DNA of 38,650 nt from Gemmatimonadaceae bacterium (lineage in GTDB: Bacteria; Gemmatimonadota; Gemmatimonadetes; Gemmatimonadales; Gemmatimonadaceae), in the NCBI GenBank assembly GCA_025450035.1, contig JANWIF010000014.1:1-38650 (forward strand). The letters are read 5' to 3'. The position numbers were made by a program, and so were the translations under genes. Of the stretch, positions 17,134-25,650 are shown piece by piece. The notes under the pieces were generated by a model. That model was not told the origin of the DNA, ran no database searches, and saw nothing but the letters and a program-made list of their open reading frames with translations. Numbering within the stretch: the stretch's first letter is position 1; the number at the start of each line of letters is the position of its first letter.

Positions 17134-17174
17134 GGACTCGGCACTCGGTACGTGCCACACTAGAGAGTATGTCC

Positions 17175-18515
17175 TCACGGGCTGGCGTTGGCCAACGCGT
17201 CGGCAAGCGGCGCCTCGCGATCCACATAGAGAATTCGCAATGGGACCAGCACAGCCGCGAGCAAGGGAACTGCCACGACCAGGCCGAGGAAGCCGAACAC
17301 GAGCGCCATCACCGCCTGCGCAAGTATCGTGAGCACCGGCGGGAGATCCATGCCTTCCTTCATCAGCATGGGAATCAGAATCTGTCCCTCGGTTTGCTGG
17401 ATCGCGATGTACGCAATCGCTACGTAGAGCGCCTTTTCCGGCGAGTCCAGGAATCCCATCCCGATCGCCGGCACGGCGCTCAGAATGGGACCAATAGTTG
17501 GCACGAACTCCAGCAGACCCGCAACCAGCCCAAGCGCGAATGGCGCCTTCACCCGCAGCACGAGTAGTACGATCGTGCTCACCACGCCGATGACGACCAT
17601 GGCAATGAGCTGCGTGACGAGCCACTTGCGCAGCATCACGGCCATCTCGCTCAGCACTCGCGATGCAACGGCGCGCGACTCGGGTGGCACGAGCACCAGA
17701 AACCCTCGCCGATACGTATTGGGGTCAACAGCCACGTAAATGGCCACGAAGAGGATGACGACAAGTCCCGCCAGCCCCGCAAGCGTCGACGTGAGGAACG
17801 GGAACAGGTATCGCGTCGCGCCCTGCAGCTGTTGTCCGAGTCCGGCCACGAGCTGACTCGTGGACGAACTCCCAAGCGCGTTGGCGGCGCCCTTGGCGCC
17901 AGGCGGCTCGGCACGATGCGCAGCGACGGCCGTCGACTCTGCCCTTCCCTCGGCGCCCGGTCCCACTTCTGCTCCATGTGCGGGCGCGATGCCGGTGTCG
18001 CTCGGAGCCGTGCGCCCGATCGCCGACGTCGTGAGCCCACTCCGTGCCTGAAGCCATCGCTCAACGAGTGACTGCGCTTCGGGCAGCCGCGACCTGAGCA
18101 CGGTGAGCTGCTCGCTCACCGTCGGCGCGATGGCAGCGCCCGCGCCATAAAGCAACGCCAGGAACGCGATCACGATCGCCATGGCGCCTATCGCGCGAGG
18201 CACACGGACCCGCGTCAACCGGTCTACTCCGGCGGAGATGGCGAGCCCGAACAACACGCCAAGAAATGCCACGAAAACGAGCGCGCTGGCGAACCACAGA
18301 AGCTGAAGCACGAAGTAAAGGCCGAATACGATCGCCGACACGCGCAGCACATCGCTCGATCGCCATGCGGTCGAGCGCGGGCCGGGTGCCGCTGGTGGCG
18401 GCGTGATGCTGCTCGTCGCCGATGCAGGTGCGGGAGAGGAGCCTGGAGCGGACGTAGGCGCGGCGGGATGCTCTGGCATGGCAACGGTCGCGGAGAGAGG
18501 TGGATTCACAGCCAC
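17175..18515 (-). CDS. AI-2E/PerM family transporter
   Basis: 446 residues. A Pro/Ala/Ser-rich N-terminal tail of about 50 residues precedes the paired helices and long amphipathic segment of the PerM/YdgG fold. Family hallmarks near the C-terminus are FVPTIGPILSAVPAIGMGFL and QQTEGQILIPMLMKEGMDLPPVLTI. Members export autoinducer-2-like solutes or act in sodium/proton exchange; which applies here is unknown. A low-complexity insertion (about residues 165-225) sits in the extracytoplasmic segment. I chose GTG 18515 because GGAGG lies 6 bases upstream. It is divergent from RNase D with 83 bp between starts. Confidence 0.9.
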   Translation of the reverse strand: MAVNPPLSATVAMPEHPAAPTSAPGSSPAPASATSSITPPPAAPGPRSTAWRSSDVLRVSAIVFGLYFVLQLLWFASALVFVAFLGVLFGLAISAGVDRLTRVRVPRAIGAMAIVIAFLALLYGAGAAIAPTVSEQLTVLRSRLPEAQSLVERWLQARSGLTTSAIGRTAPSDTGIAPAHGAEVGPGAEGRAESTAVAAHRAEPPGAKGAANALGSSSTSQLVAGLGQQLQGATRYLFPFLTSTLAGLAGLVVILFVAIYVAVDPNTYRRGFLVLVPPESRAVASRVLSEMAVMLRKWLVTQLIAMVVIGVVSTIVLLVLRVKAPFALGLVAGLLEFVPTIGPILSAVPAIGMGFLDSPEKALYVAIAYIAIQQTEGQILIPMLMKEGMDLPPVLTILAQAVMALVFGFLGLVVAVPLLAAVLVPLRILYVDREAPLADALANASP

Positions 18516-18598
18516 GGACCGCCTCCAAGCTAAGCGCTCCGCTTCCGTCCGCGCCTCCCGGGAGAGAGAATTCAGAAAATCATCATACCGAGGAATTC

Positions 18599-19747
18599 TT
18601 GCCCGGTCGCGCCACCGCCCTCCCACCCGAACCGCTGTATATCGACTCGCCGGAAGACGCGGACAAATTTCTGGCGTCTGTCGGAGAGGCGCCGGCGGTA
18701 GCGGTGGACACCGAGGGCGCGAGCTTCCACCGGTTCGTGGACCGGATCTACCTGCTGCAGATCAGCACGCCTACGGTGAGCGCGATCCTTGATCCGCTGG
18801 CTATTGGCAAACCGGCACGCCTTGGCGCGTTGCTCGAGAGTTCACGCTCTGAGACGGTGTTCCACGATGCGGACTACGACCTTCGCCTGCTCTTCCAGGA
18901 TTACGGTTGGCACGCGAGACGGCTGTTCGACACCCGCGTGGCGGCCCAGCTCCTCGGCATCCGAAGTTTCGGGCTGGCGGTGCTACTCGAGCGCTATTTG
19001 GGGATCAAGCTCGACAAGAAACATCAGCGCGCCGATTGGTCGATGCGCCCCCTGCCGCGGGATATGCTCGATTACGCGGCGCAGGACACGATGCACCTCC
19101 TGCCCCTACGCGACCGGCTGGCGGAGGATCTCGAGCGTATGGGACGTTGGGAGTGGGCGCGCGAAGAGTTCGACCGGCTGGAGGGCACGCGGTGGGAAGC
19201 CGGTGCGAACGGCGAGGGGTACCAGCGGATCAAAGGAGCACACGACCTCACGCGCCGCGAGTTGGCACTGTTCCGCGAACTTGTAGCCTGGCGCGATGAC
19301 GTCGCGCGCGAATTGGACCGCGCAACGTTCCGAGTGGCGGGTAACGAGGTACTGCTCGAACTCGCGCGGGTAGCGCCGAGAACCATCGATGCCCTGCGCG
19401 AGATCCGCGGCATGCCGCGCGGCATCGTCGAGCGCCGCGGCGCCGACGTCCTGGATGCCATCACGCGCGGCCTCGCCGTCCCGGACGATCAGCTCCCGCG
19501 CTTCCCCAAAGCGCAGCGATGGGAACGTGACTCCGACTTCGACGCCCGCGTGAGCCGTCTACGTGCGGTTCGCGAAAGCGTCGCACAGCGCCTGGACCTG
19601 GATCCGGGCTTCCTCATTTCGCGGGAACGCCTCGAACTCATCGCGCGCAAACGTCCTACGACCATCGAAGAGTTAGGCGAAACGCCTGACCTGCGGCGGT
19701 GGCAAGTGCAGGCGATGGGGAAGGAACTGGTCGGCGCGACAAGATAG
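18599..19747 (+). CDS. rnd: Ribonuclease D
   Basis: 382 residues from TTG 18599. The DEDDy exonuclease residues are present: D37 and E39 in VAVDTEGASF, D94 in DADYDLRLL, and Y159/D163 in YAAQD. Two HRDC-type helical domains follow (around 195-275 and 300-375). The enzyme trims 3' ends of tRNA precursors and other small RNAs in the cytoplasm. TTG 18599 is favoured by GAGGA 4 bases upstream; the alternative GTG at 18500 would run into the AI-2E gene's start and add a non-homologous tail. A GTTAGGC motif at 19672 encodes Leu-Gly in the last HRDC domain. It converges on the SufT-like gene, 15 bp apart. Confidence 0.93.
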   Translation: MPGRATALPPEPLYIDSPEDADKFLASVGEAPAVAVDTEGASFHRFVDRIYLLQISTPTVSAILDPLAIGKPARLGALLESSRSETVFHDADYDLRLLFQDYGWHARRLFDTRVAAQLLGIRSFGLAVLLERYLGIKLDKKHQRADWSMRPLPRDMLDYAAQDTMHLLPLRDRLAEDLERMGRWEWAREEFDRLEGTRWEAGANGEGYQRIKGAHDLTRRELALFRELVAWRDDVARELDRATFRVAGNEVLLELARVAPRTIDALREIRGMPRGIVERRGADVLDAITRGLAVPDDQLPRFPKAQRWERDSDFDARVSRLRAVRESVAQRLDLDPGFLISRERLELIARKRPTTIEELGETPDLRRWQVQAMGKELVGATR

Positions 19748-19762
19748 CGTTTGGTCCGATCG

Positions 19763-20164
19763 CTAGAACCCCATGTACGCCCTGATCCGGGGCTCCATTT
19801 TTTCCGGCGTCCACAACGGATCCCATACCAGGTTCATCACCACGTCTTCCACGCCGGGCAACGTGCGAAGTTGCTCGTCGGCGGCGGTGATGATCTCGGG
19901 GCCCGAAGGACAGCCCGGTGACGTCAGCGTGATGTCGACGGTGACAACCCCGCCGTCCACGTGGACTCCGTACACCAGGCCGAGGTCGACAATGTTCAGA
20001 TTGAGCTCGGGGTCCTTCACGCGTCGGAGCGCGGACTTCGCCACGTCTTCGGTGATCGCTGGTATGGTCGCGTCGGGCGGCGCCGAAGAGGGTGACGGAT
20101 CGGCCGCTCGGGCGGCTTGGGCGGGGGCGGGGGGCGGGGGGGGGGTAGTGAAATCGTCGGGCAT
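19763..20164 (-). CDS. MIP18/SufT-like (DUF59) Fe-S maturation factor
   Basis: 133 residues. A Pro/Ala-rich leader of about 35 residues precedes a MIP18 domain with VKDPELNLNIVDLGLVYGV and the conserved cysteine in TSPGCP, then PGVEDVVMNLVWDPLWTPEKM. Proteins of this family (SufT, PaaD) assist iron-sulfur cluster assembly or transfer. ATG 20164 is preferred over ATG 20188 because GGAG lies 5 bases upstream. No other suf gene is nearby, so it acts with partners elsewhere. The leader is coded by a 10-base homopolymer tract (20136-20145). Confidence 0.88.
   Translation of the reverse strand: MPDDFTTPPPPPAPAQAARAADPSPSSAPPDATIPAITEDVAKSALRRVKDPELNLNIVDLGLVYGVHVDGGVVTVDITLTSPGCPSGPEIITAADEQLRTLPGVEDVVMNLVWDPLWTPEKMEPRIRAYMGF
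20136..20145. repeat. 10-base G/C homopolymer in SufT-like gene leader
   Basis: Ten consecutive G on the + strand, inside the proline-rich leader of the DUF59 protein (codons 7-10 or so). Slippage by one base would shift the frame close to the start. Confidence 0.7.
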
Positions 20165-20237
20165 CTTTGCTCCAGCAACGGTCTTCATGCAACTTGGCCG
20201 GAGTGGTCGGTGCGGGCAAGTGATGGCGTGATGCGCG

Positions 20238-20269
20238 CGAGCCCGACGTTCTTCATCGCGTCGGGCTCG
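20238..20269 (-). terminator. Hairpin downstream of beta-lactamase-fold hydrolase
   Basis: An 11-bp perfect stem (20238-20248 with 20259-20269, core GAGCCCGACG) with a 10-base loop, just after the stop of the minus-strand hydrolase and before the SufT-like gene. No U tract follows, so it is a candidate terminator or attenuator. Confidence 0.5.
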
Positions 20270-20300
20270 GGAGTGACATGGGGGGACGGGCTATGCGCTG

Positions 20301-21680
20301 TTAGTGTGGGTGCTTGGCCGTCTGCGTCTTCTTTTTCACCGTCACCACGGCCTTTGGCTTGTGCGTCGTCGTGGCCGACTTGGCCCGGTGATTGGCGGGC
20401 ACGCGCACCGACGAGCGGGTGCCGCGATGGTGTACGCGCCGATGATGCCGCCGCTCGACGTGGTTCCAACCGCGCGCGAGGTCGGCGCGGACGGACGTGG
20501 GCATGGCAATCAGCTGATCCGGATCATCGGTTACGGCGATGGCGGCGGCATCTGACAGGTCGGCGCGGACATCGGCAATCACTTTCTCCGGCCGGCGCGC
20601 GCGCGGTTCGTGCACGCGGTTGGTGAGCAGAATCACGAACATCTCGCGATCGGGATCGATCCACAGCGACGTGCCGGTGTACCCGACGTGGCCGAATGCG
20701 TCGTCGCTCAGGAATCGTCCGGAGCCCCACTGGCCATCGGCCATCGCCCATCCCAGCGCACGGCTCCCCGCCGCGCGCTGCGTAAATATCTTGACCGTCG
20801 AATCGCTCACGATCCGCGTGCCGTTGTATTCGCCGCCGTTCAGGATCATCTGTGCGAAAATCGACAGATCGCTCGCGGTGCTGAACAACCCGGCGTGCCC
20901 CGCGACGCCGCCCAACGCGTACGCGTTCTCGTCGTGCACCTCGCCCTGCAGCGGATACCCGCGCGGCGGGGTGTCTTCCGTGGGCGCGCTGCGGTACTTC
21001 ACCGAATCGGCCGGGCGGAAGAAGGTGTTCGTCATGCCCAACGGTTGGAACACCCACTGTTCGAGATAGCGGTCCAGCCTCTGGCCGCTCAGCTTCTCGA
21101 CGAGAAACCCGAGGGTCATCGCGCCGAGGTCCGAGTAGACGTAGTGCGTGCCCGGCTTGTAGTCGAGCGGCGTGGTGAGAACGATTTGCCGCGCCTGCTC
21201 CGGCGAGCTGGCCAGGCGCCACAGATCGCGGTCGGCGGGGAGACCTGAGCGATGCTCGAGCAGCTGGCGGATGGTGACGCTGTCCTTCATCCCGCCGCCA
21301 AATTCGGGAAGGTATTTCGCGACCGGGTCATCCAGCGCGAACCGGCCTTCATCGTAGAGAATCATCATGGCCGTCGTGGTACCGACGACCTTGGTCAACG
21401 AGGCCAGGTCGTAGAGCGTCTCGTTAGGCGAAACGCGCGGGCTGGAAGTCTTCCAATCGATGCGGCCGAAGCCCCGTTCCCACACCGCCGCCCCTTTGCG
21501 TCCCACCACCACGGCCGCGCCGGGGAAACCGCCCGCCCTGATCCCCCGTGCAACCACGCGATCGATGACGCGCAGGCGTTGCGCCGACATACCAACGGCT
21601 GCCGGCGTTCTCACCGGCAACCCCCCCCCCCCTTCTCCTCCAGCAATGGCAGCGAGCGCGGCAAGCAAAGCAATGACCAC
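20301..21680 (-). CDS. Class C beta-lactamase-fold serine hydrolase (EstB/AmpC-like), secreted
   Basis: 459 residues. GTG 21680 (AAGAGG 6 bases upstream) gives a signal peptide (VIALLAALAAIA). The catalytic set is S94-x-x-K97 in LASLTKVVG, Y182-S-D in VYSDLGAM (Asp replaces the usual Asn), and a HVGYTG motif near the end. This is the serine beta-lactamase/penicillin-binding fold, whose members include esterases, D-aminopeptidases and wall-modifying enzymes; beta-lactam resistance is not implied. The last 50 or so residues form an unusual His/Arg/Lys/Thr-rich tail (KKKTQTAKHPH at the end). The codons around residues 17-20 lie in a 12-base G/C tract, a possible frame switch. A GTTAGGC motif at 21423 encodes Pro-Asn on the opposite frame. 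Confidence 0.9.
   Translation of the reverse strand: MVIALLAALAAIAGGEGGGGLPVRTPAAVGMSAQRLRVIDRVVARGIRAGGFPGAAVVVGRKGAAVWERGFGRIDWKTSSPRVSPNETLYDLASLTKVVGTTTAMMILYDEGRFALDDPVAKYLPEFGGGMKDSVTIRQLLEHRSGLPADRDLWRLASSPEQARQIVLTTPLDYKPGTHYVYSDLGAMTLGFLVEKLSGQRLDRYLEQWVFQPLGMTNTFFRPADSVKYRSAPTEDTPPRGYPLQGEVHDENAYALGGVAGHAGLFSTASDLSIFAQMILNGGEYNGTRIVSDSTVKIFTQRAAGSRALGWAMADGQWGSGRFLSDDAFGHVGYTGTSLWIDPDREMFVILLTNRVHEPRARRPEKVIADVRADLSDAAAIAVTDDPDQLIAMPTSVRADLARGWNHVERRHHRRVHHRGTRSSVRVPANHRAKSATTTHKPKAVVTVKKKTQTAKHPH
21621..21632. repeat. 12-base homopolymer near the start of the serine hydrolase gene
   Basis: Twelve consecutive C on the + strand, coding four glycines directly after the signal peptide of the minus-strand hydrolase. 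It is the longest single-base run noticed in the window. Confidence 0.8.
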
Positions 21681-22123
21681 GGCGAACCTCTTCCAAACGG
21701 CGAGGCGAGTCCCTACGTCTAGCGGATGCCAGGGAGGGGACTTGGGATTCGATGACGGGCTAATGTCGCAAGAACAGGCGCATCGAAACGAACAAGGAAC
21801 GCGGTCGAAAATTGGCGACCGCGGCTGCGGCGGGACGACCACTCGACTTCAGGTCGGGCGAGCTATCCTACTCCAATATGTGCAGTTGCACTCAGTTGGC
21901 AAGACGAGGAACGAGTCTACTTCGTCACGATCGATCGGTCAGCTGGCGTGTTGGGTGTCCTGGTCGCCGTGGCGCTGCCGCGTCGGCGTGCCGTGCAGCC
22001 GCGTCAGACAGGGGACAAATCGGTCGGCTCGACCGGTGCATCCAGTGCCGAAACGACAGAGGTTTCGTACGGTATCAAGCGGCAACTGAGGTGGCGGAAC
22101 TGGTGACCAATCAGGCAAGCGGG
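21681..22123. other. Intergenic region between serine hydrolase and sigma operon
   Basis: About 440 bp with no supportable gene. A GGAAC sequence at 21908-21912 followed by a GATCGATC palindrome about 17 bases later (21929-21936) loosely recalls an autoregulated ECF promoter, but this is weak. Composition drops in G+C around 21850-21940. Confidence 0.4.
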
Positions 22124-22708
22124 ATGGAAACAGATCACTCACTCATTCGGCGCGCCATCGACGGCGATGAGCGAGCGCTGCGGCAGCTATGGTCGCAGTA
22201 CTCGCCGCATATCGATGCGGTTGTACGCCGGCTGGTGGGCAATGGGGGCGGAGCGGACTCCGATCTCGCCGCCGACATCGCCCAGGAGGTGTGGATTCAG
22301 ATTTTTCGAGCGCTGCGGACGTATCGCGGCGACGCGCAATTCGGGACGTGGGCCCATCGCATCGCGGTGAACCGTACGCTCAACGCCCTGCGCAAGGCAC
22401 GCCGGCTCGGGCACATGGAAGTTGGCATCGAGGAAGATTCGTCGGCCGTCGAAATGGATAGCGACCGCGCGTTCCTCGCTGCCTCGATCGATGATGCCGC
22501 GGCGCGGCTGCCCGCGGGGGCGCGCACGGTGTTCCTCCTCCACGATGTGGAGGGTTATACGCACGACGACATTGCCCGGGAGTTAGGCATCACGGCGGGC
22601 GCGTCGAAGTCTCAATTGTTCAAGGCACGCGCGAAGCTTCGCCGGTTGCTCGCGCACCTGGTCGATGTCCAAACACCGGCAACGGAACGGACCCATGTTG
22701 CACCTTGA
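22124..22708 (+). CDS. ECF RNA polymerase sigma factor (SigE/RpoE-like)
   Basis: 194 residues. Sigma region 2 reads ADIAQEVWIQIFRALRTYRG then FGTWAHRIAVNRTLNALRK, and region 4 reads LPAGARTVFLLHDVEGYTHDD followed by ELGITAGASKSQLFKARAKL. There is no region 1.1 or 3, as expected for group 4 sigma factors. It directs RNA polymerase to stress promoters. ATG 22124 has no strong ribosome-binding sequence; GTG 22103 is an alternative. The gene overlaps by 14 bp the start of a zinc anti-sigma gene, so the pair is translationally coupled, and a PDZ protein follows. A GTTAGGC motif at 22582 falls in region 4 as Leu-Gly. Confidence 0.93.
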   Translation: METDHSLIRRAIDGDERALRQLWSQYSPHIDAVVRRLVGNGGGADSDLAADIAQEVWIQIFRALRTYRGDAQFGTWAHRIAVNRTLNALRKARRLGHMEVGIEEDSSAVEMDSDRAFLAASIDDAAARLPAGARTVFLLHDVEGYTHDDIARELGITAGASKSQLFKARAKLRRLLAHLVDVQTPATERTHVAP

Positions 22709-23426
22709 TCCCGAGCGGCTGGCGGCGCTGGCCGATGACGAGCCGACCCCCGACGAAGCGGCTCACCTGGCGGTCTGCACCGCGTGCGTGCGCGAACAGG
22801 CAGCCTTCGAGGCGCTCGTCGCGCTCGCAGCGAGCGAGCGCGGGGCTGTCCTGGAGCGCCCGCTCACCGATTGGCATACCCTCTCGGCGCGCCTCGACGA
22901 CGGTGGCCTAACGGTGGCCGCGGGCGCGACTCGGCGCATCGGGGGCCGCGGCGCGCCGCGCCCGTGGATGCGGCTGGCGGCGGGCTTGGTGATCGCGCTG
23001 GGCGGGTTGGCGGTGGGCCGGGTGACGGCGGCGCGACCGTTGCCGTTGGTCGGGGGGGGAGGGGCGGCGAACACGGGTGCGTCCGGTGCGATGGTCGCAT
23101 CGGCATCGAGCGACGCAGCGGGCGGTATCGTGAACGTGCAGGATGCGCTCTCACTCATGCGCCGCGCGGAAAGCGACTACCGGCTCGGGGCAGCGTTCGT
23201 CGCGGCGCACGATACGACGCTGCACGGCGCCTCCGGAGTAGACCGATACCGCCAGCGCCTGGCCGCGCTCGATCGCGTCTCCGATGCCGCCTTGGCCGCA
23301 GCCAACGAGGCGCCGGCGGATCCGGTGATCAACCAGTACCTCATCTCCGCCCGCACGGCGCGCGCCGTCACGCTGCAACAGCTCAACGGCTCGCTGCCGG
23401 CGGGCATGTCGCTGGCGAGTTACTAA
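22695..23426 (+). CDS. Zinc-binding anti-sigma factor, single-pass membrane protein
   Basis: 243 residues from ATG 22695, 14 bp inside the sigma gene. The N-terminal cytoplasmic part carries the ZAS motif H-x3-C-x2-C (HLAVCTACVREQ, about residues 25-36), a membrane helix lies at about 92-112 (RLAAGLVIALGGLAVG), and the C-terminal part is periplasmic. It should hold the upstream ECF sigma inactive until an envelope signal. An 8-G run (23052-23059) lies just after the helix. The gene has one GTTAGGC motif (22906), read as Leu-Thr on the opposite frame. The assignment rests on motif, topology and gene order; the sequence outside the motif is not familiar. Confidence 0.8.
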   Translation: MLHLDPERLAALADDEPTPDEAAHLAVCTACVREQAAFEALVALAASERGAVLERPLTDWHTLSARLDDGGLTVAAGATRRIGGRGAPRPWMRLAAGLVIALGGLAVGRVTAARPLPLVGGGGAANTGASGAMVASASSDAAGGIVNVQDALSLMRRAESDYRLGAAFVAAHDTTLHGASGVDRYRQRLAALDRVSDAALAAANEAPADPVINQYLISARTARAVTLQQLNGSLPAGMSLASY

Positions 23427-23430
23427 CGAA

Positions 23431-24636
23431 ATGACGACGCCGATGCGGGTCGGACGCACCATGATTCGGGGAACGTCGCTGGCCGGCGTGGTGATCGTGA
23501 TAGCTACGCTTGGCGTGCCGTCGCTGTTGCCCGCGCAGGATACTCCGGCTCCCACGCCGCCTGCAAAGACGTGTCCCGATTGCGACGCGGCGTCCGAAGC
23601 GCGAATCGAGCGCGAGCTCGACGCCGCGCGCGAGCAAGTGGAGCGCGCGCGCCAAGCGCTGATGGATGCGCTGCAGCGTACGACCACCGCGCAGGACACC
23701 ACCGGCTTGAACACCGAGGCGCTGGCCCGCGCGCAAGGGGAATTGCGTCGGGCTACGGAGCGCTACGCGACGATCACGAGCGAACTGTTGCAGCGCCGCA
23801 TCGAACGCGCGAACGTCGGCGGTGTGGAAGCACTCCGTGCGCTGCGCGACGCGCAGGACGTGGGGGACGGCGGCTGGTTAGGCGTGACCCTCTCAGGCAA
23901 CCGCGCCATGGAACGGACGGGCCGAAAGATGCTCATGCGGTTCGACGACTATCCGACCATCGAGTCGGTGGATCCCGATTCGCCGGCCGAGCGCGCCGGC
24001 ATCCAAGCGGGCGACAAGCTGATGGCGCTCAACGGGCAAGACGTGACGACGGGTTGTGAACCGTTCACCTCACTGCTCAAGCCGGGCTCACACCTCTCCT
24101 TACGCGTGAAACGCGGGCCCTCTACCAAGCAGCTCACCGCGCTGATCGCCAAACGTCCGCAGTCCGAGTGGACGTGGAGCTTCAGAGTCGCGCCGCGCGC
24201 ACCTATGCCGTCGGCGATGCCATCGGCACCGTCTGCCCCCGCACCCCCTGCCCCACCCAGCTCGGACGTGCAGGTGTTCGTGAACCCACTACCGCCCATG
24301 GCGCCGCTCCCCGAAGAATCGATGCGTGGCGTCATATCGCTCAACGGGGAGCTCGCAGTGGTAGCTGGGGCCCAGGTGCGCCCGGTGGGCAATCTCGGCC
24401 AGTACTTCGGTGTGCATGAAGGTGTGCTGGTGCTGCACGTCGTGCCGGGCTCGGTGGCTGGCCGCTCCGGGCTTCGCGACGGCGATGTGATCCTGAGCGC
24501 CGACCGGCAGAGCATCACAACGCCCGGTGCGCTGAGCCGGTCCATCTATCGCGCGTCAGATGCGCAGCGTCTCACGCTGGACATCGTGCGGCTCAAGAAA
24601 CGGCGTACGGTGCTGTTGAGGTGGGATTCGAGATGA
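23431..24636 (+). CDS. Secreted double-PDZ domain protein
   Basis: 401 residues. A signal peptide (about 13-36) precedes a charged coiled-coil-like stretch (about 50-125), a first PDZ domain (about 150-245, with GWLGVTLS, ADSPAERAGIQAGD-type and LMALNGQDV features), a Pro/Ala-rich linker, and a second PDZ domain (about 300-400, VVPGSVAGRSGLRDGDVIL). No protease catalytic triad is present, unlike DegS or RseP, so it is a sensor or scaffold rather than an enzyme. It starts 4 bp after the anti-sigma stop, in the same operon, suggesting it senses unfolded envelope proteins for the sigma/anti-sigma pair; that role is inference. In-frame ATGs at 23443 and 23461 are alternative starts. Confidence 0.85.
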   Translation: MTTPMRVGRTMIRGTSLAGVVIVIATLGVPSLLPAQDTPAPTPPAKTCPDCDAASEARIERELDAAREQVERARQALMDALQRTTTAQDTTGLNTEALARAQGELRRATERYATITSELLQRRIERANVGGVEALRALRDAQDVGDGGWLGVTLSGNRAMERTGRKMLMRFDDYPTIESVDPDSPAERAGIQAGDKLMALNGQDVTTGCEPFTSLLKPGSHLSLRVKRGPSTKQLTALIAKRPQSEWTWSFRVAPRAPMPSAMPSAPSAPAPPAPPSSDVQVFVNPLPPMAPLPEESMRGVISLNGELAVVAGAQVRPVGNLGQYFGVHEGVLVLHVVPGSVAGRSGLRDGDVILSADRQSITTPGALSRSIYRASDAQRLTLDIVRLKKRRTVLLRWDSR

Positions 24637-24640
24637 CGAA

Positions 24641-24673
24641 CGGCGCGCGCCGGCGGGAAGCCGGCGCGCGCCG
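24641..24673. terminator. Hairpin terminator between PDZ and matrixin genes
   Basis: A perfect 14-bp stem (CGGCGCGCGCCGGC at 24641-24654 with 24660-24673) and a 5-base GGGAA loop, starting 5 bases after the PDZ stop and 20 bp before the convergent matrixin stop. No U tract; probably bidirectional. Confidence 0.7.
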
Positions 24674-24693
24674 CGAACGATCATCGACACGAG

Positions 24694-25488
24694 CTACTTG
24701 CCTTCGCGCACGCTGCCCGGCGGAAGGGTGTACAACAGCTTCATGGTCGCGCGGTCGGCGTTAGATAGATCGCGCACGCGCACGCGGGCGGTCATGATGT
24801 CGGTGGTGTCGGATGTGTGATCGAGACCGAGCAGGTGACCCACCTCGTGCAGCGCGATGGCCTTCACACTCGAGTCGTCGAGTGATTGGCCGCCATTGTG
24901 ATGCAGCGCGAGGGTGATGTTGGCGCTCACGATCCACCAGCTTCGGTCACGTGCCCAGAGCGTCTTGCCACTGATCGGCGTGTCGAAGTGGTCGATCCAC
25001 GAGACGTGGACATCGGCATCCGCAGAGTCGGCCACGAACTCGAAGCGCACCGGGATGCCGAGCTCGCTCCATTCCTGAAACGCGCCGCGCACCCGAGCCG
25101 GGAAGGTGTTGCTCCAGCCGGTGATTCCCTCACCGTCGCCAACCCACACTCGAACCGGATGAGAAACGCGCTCGGGCCAACGGGCGAGCGCGGAGTCACG
25201 CTCGACGAGAATCTCATCGATGTACGTACCGGCAGCGCCGGCGGACAGGCGTTCGCGAATCTCGGACACATCACGCGGCATCGCTCCGGCGGCGGCCAGA
25301 GGTTCGGAGCTCACCGCACGCGACGGCTGGGCGGCGGGAGCTGCCCCCAATCGGCCGGCCTCTGTGCGGGCTACGACGGGAACGGTCGCGCGAGACTCCG
25401 GTGCTCCGGGGGTCCGAACGACCTGCGCGGCCACGAAGCCGAGCAGGGGCAGGAGAATGAAAACTGGAATGAGATCGGTTCGCTTCAT
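24694..25488 (-). CDS. Matrixin-like zinc metalloprotease, secreted
   Basis: 264 residues from ATG 25488, which gives a hydrophobic signal (LIPVFILLPLLGFVAAQ); the frame is open further upstream. The zinc-binding motif HEVGHLLGLDH starts at residue 214 and a methionine follows at 232 (TTDIM), the Met-turn of metzincins. This predicts an extracytoplasmic Zn-dependent endopeptidase of the M10A/matrixin group. Similarity is strongest around the active site; the N-terminal 100 residues are Ala/Arg/Pro-rich and may be a linker or propeptide. It converges on the PDZ gene and is divergent from usp. Substrate unknown. Confidence 0.87.
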   Translation of the reverse strand: MKRTDLIPVFILLPLLGFVAAQVVRTPGAPESRATVPVVARTEAGRLGAAPAAQPSRAVSSEPLAAAGAMPRDVSEIRERLSAGAAGTYIDEILVERDSALARWPERVSHPVRVWVGDGEGITGWSNTFPARVRGAFQEWSELGIPVRFEFVADSADADVHVSWIDHFDTPISGKTLWARDRSWWIVSANITLALHHNGGQSLDDSSVKAIALHEVGHLLGLDHTSDTTDIMTARVRVRDLSNADRATMKLLYTLPPGSVREGK

Positions 25489-25650
25489 CGCGAGTACTGC
25501 CGAGAGGGGTACCGGGGAGCCGGCTTTGGCCCCGTTCATTCTGCAAGACGAGTAAGGGAAGGAAGGGGGCACGCTTGGTGATGAGGTCTGACGCGCGCCT
25601 GAGCCGGTGGTCCGTCATCTGCAACGATTGTTTGCAAAAAAGGTGGGAGC

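Noticed and set aside
19745-19765. Inverted repeat TAGCG/CGCTA between RNase D and the SufT-like gene
   Set aside because: It is largely a consequence of two convergent TAG stops and is too short for a terminator.
23052-23059. 8-G run in the anti-sigma gene as a frame switch
   Set aside because: It lies past the membrane helix and is short; without read data I do not separate it from chance at this base composition, so I only mention it with the longer tracts.
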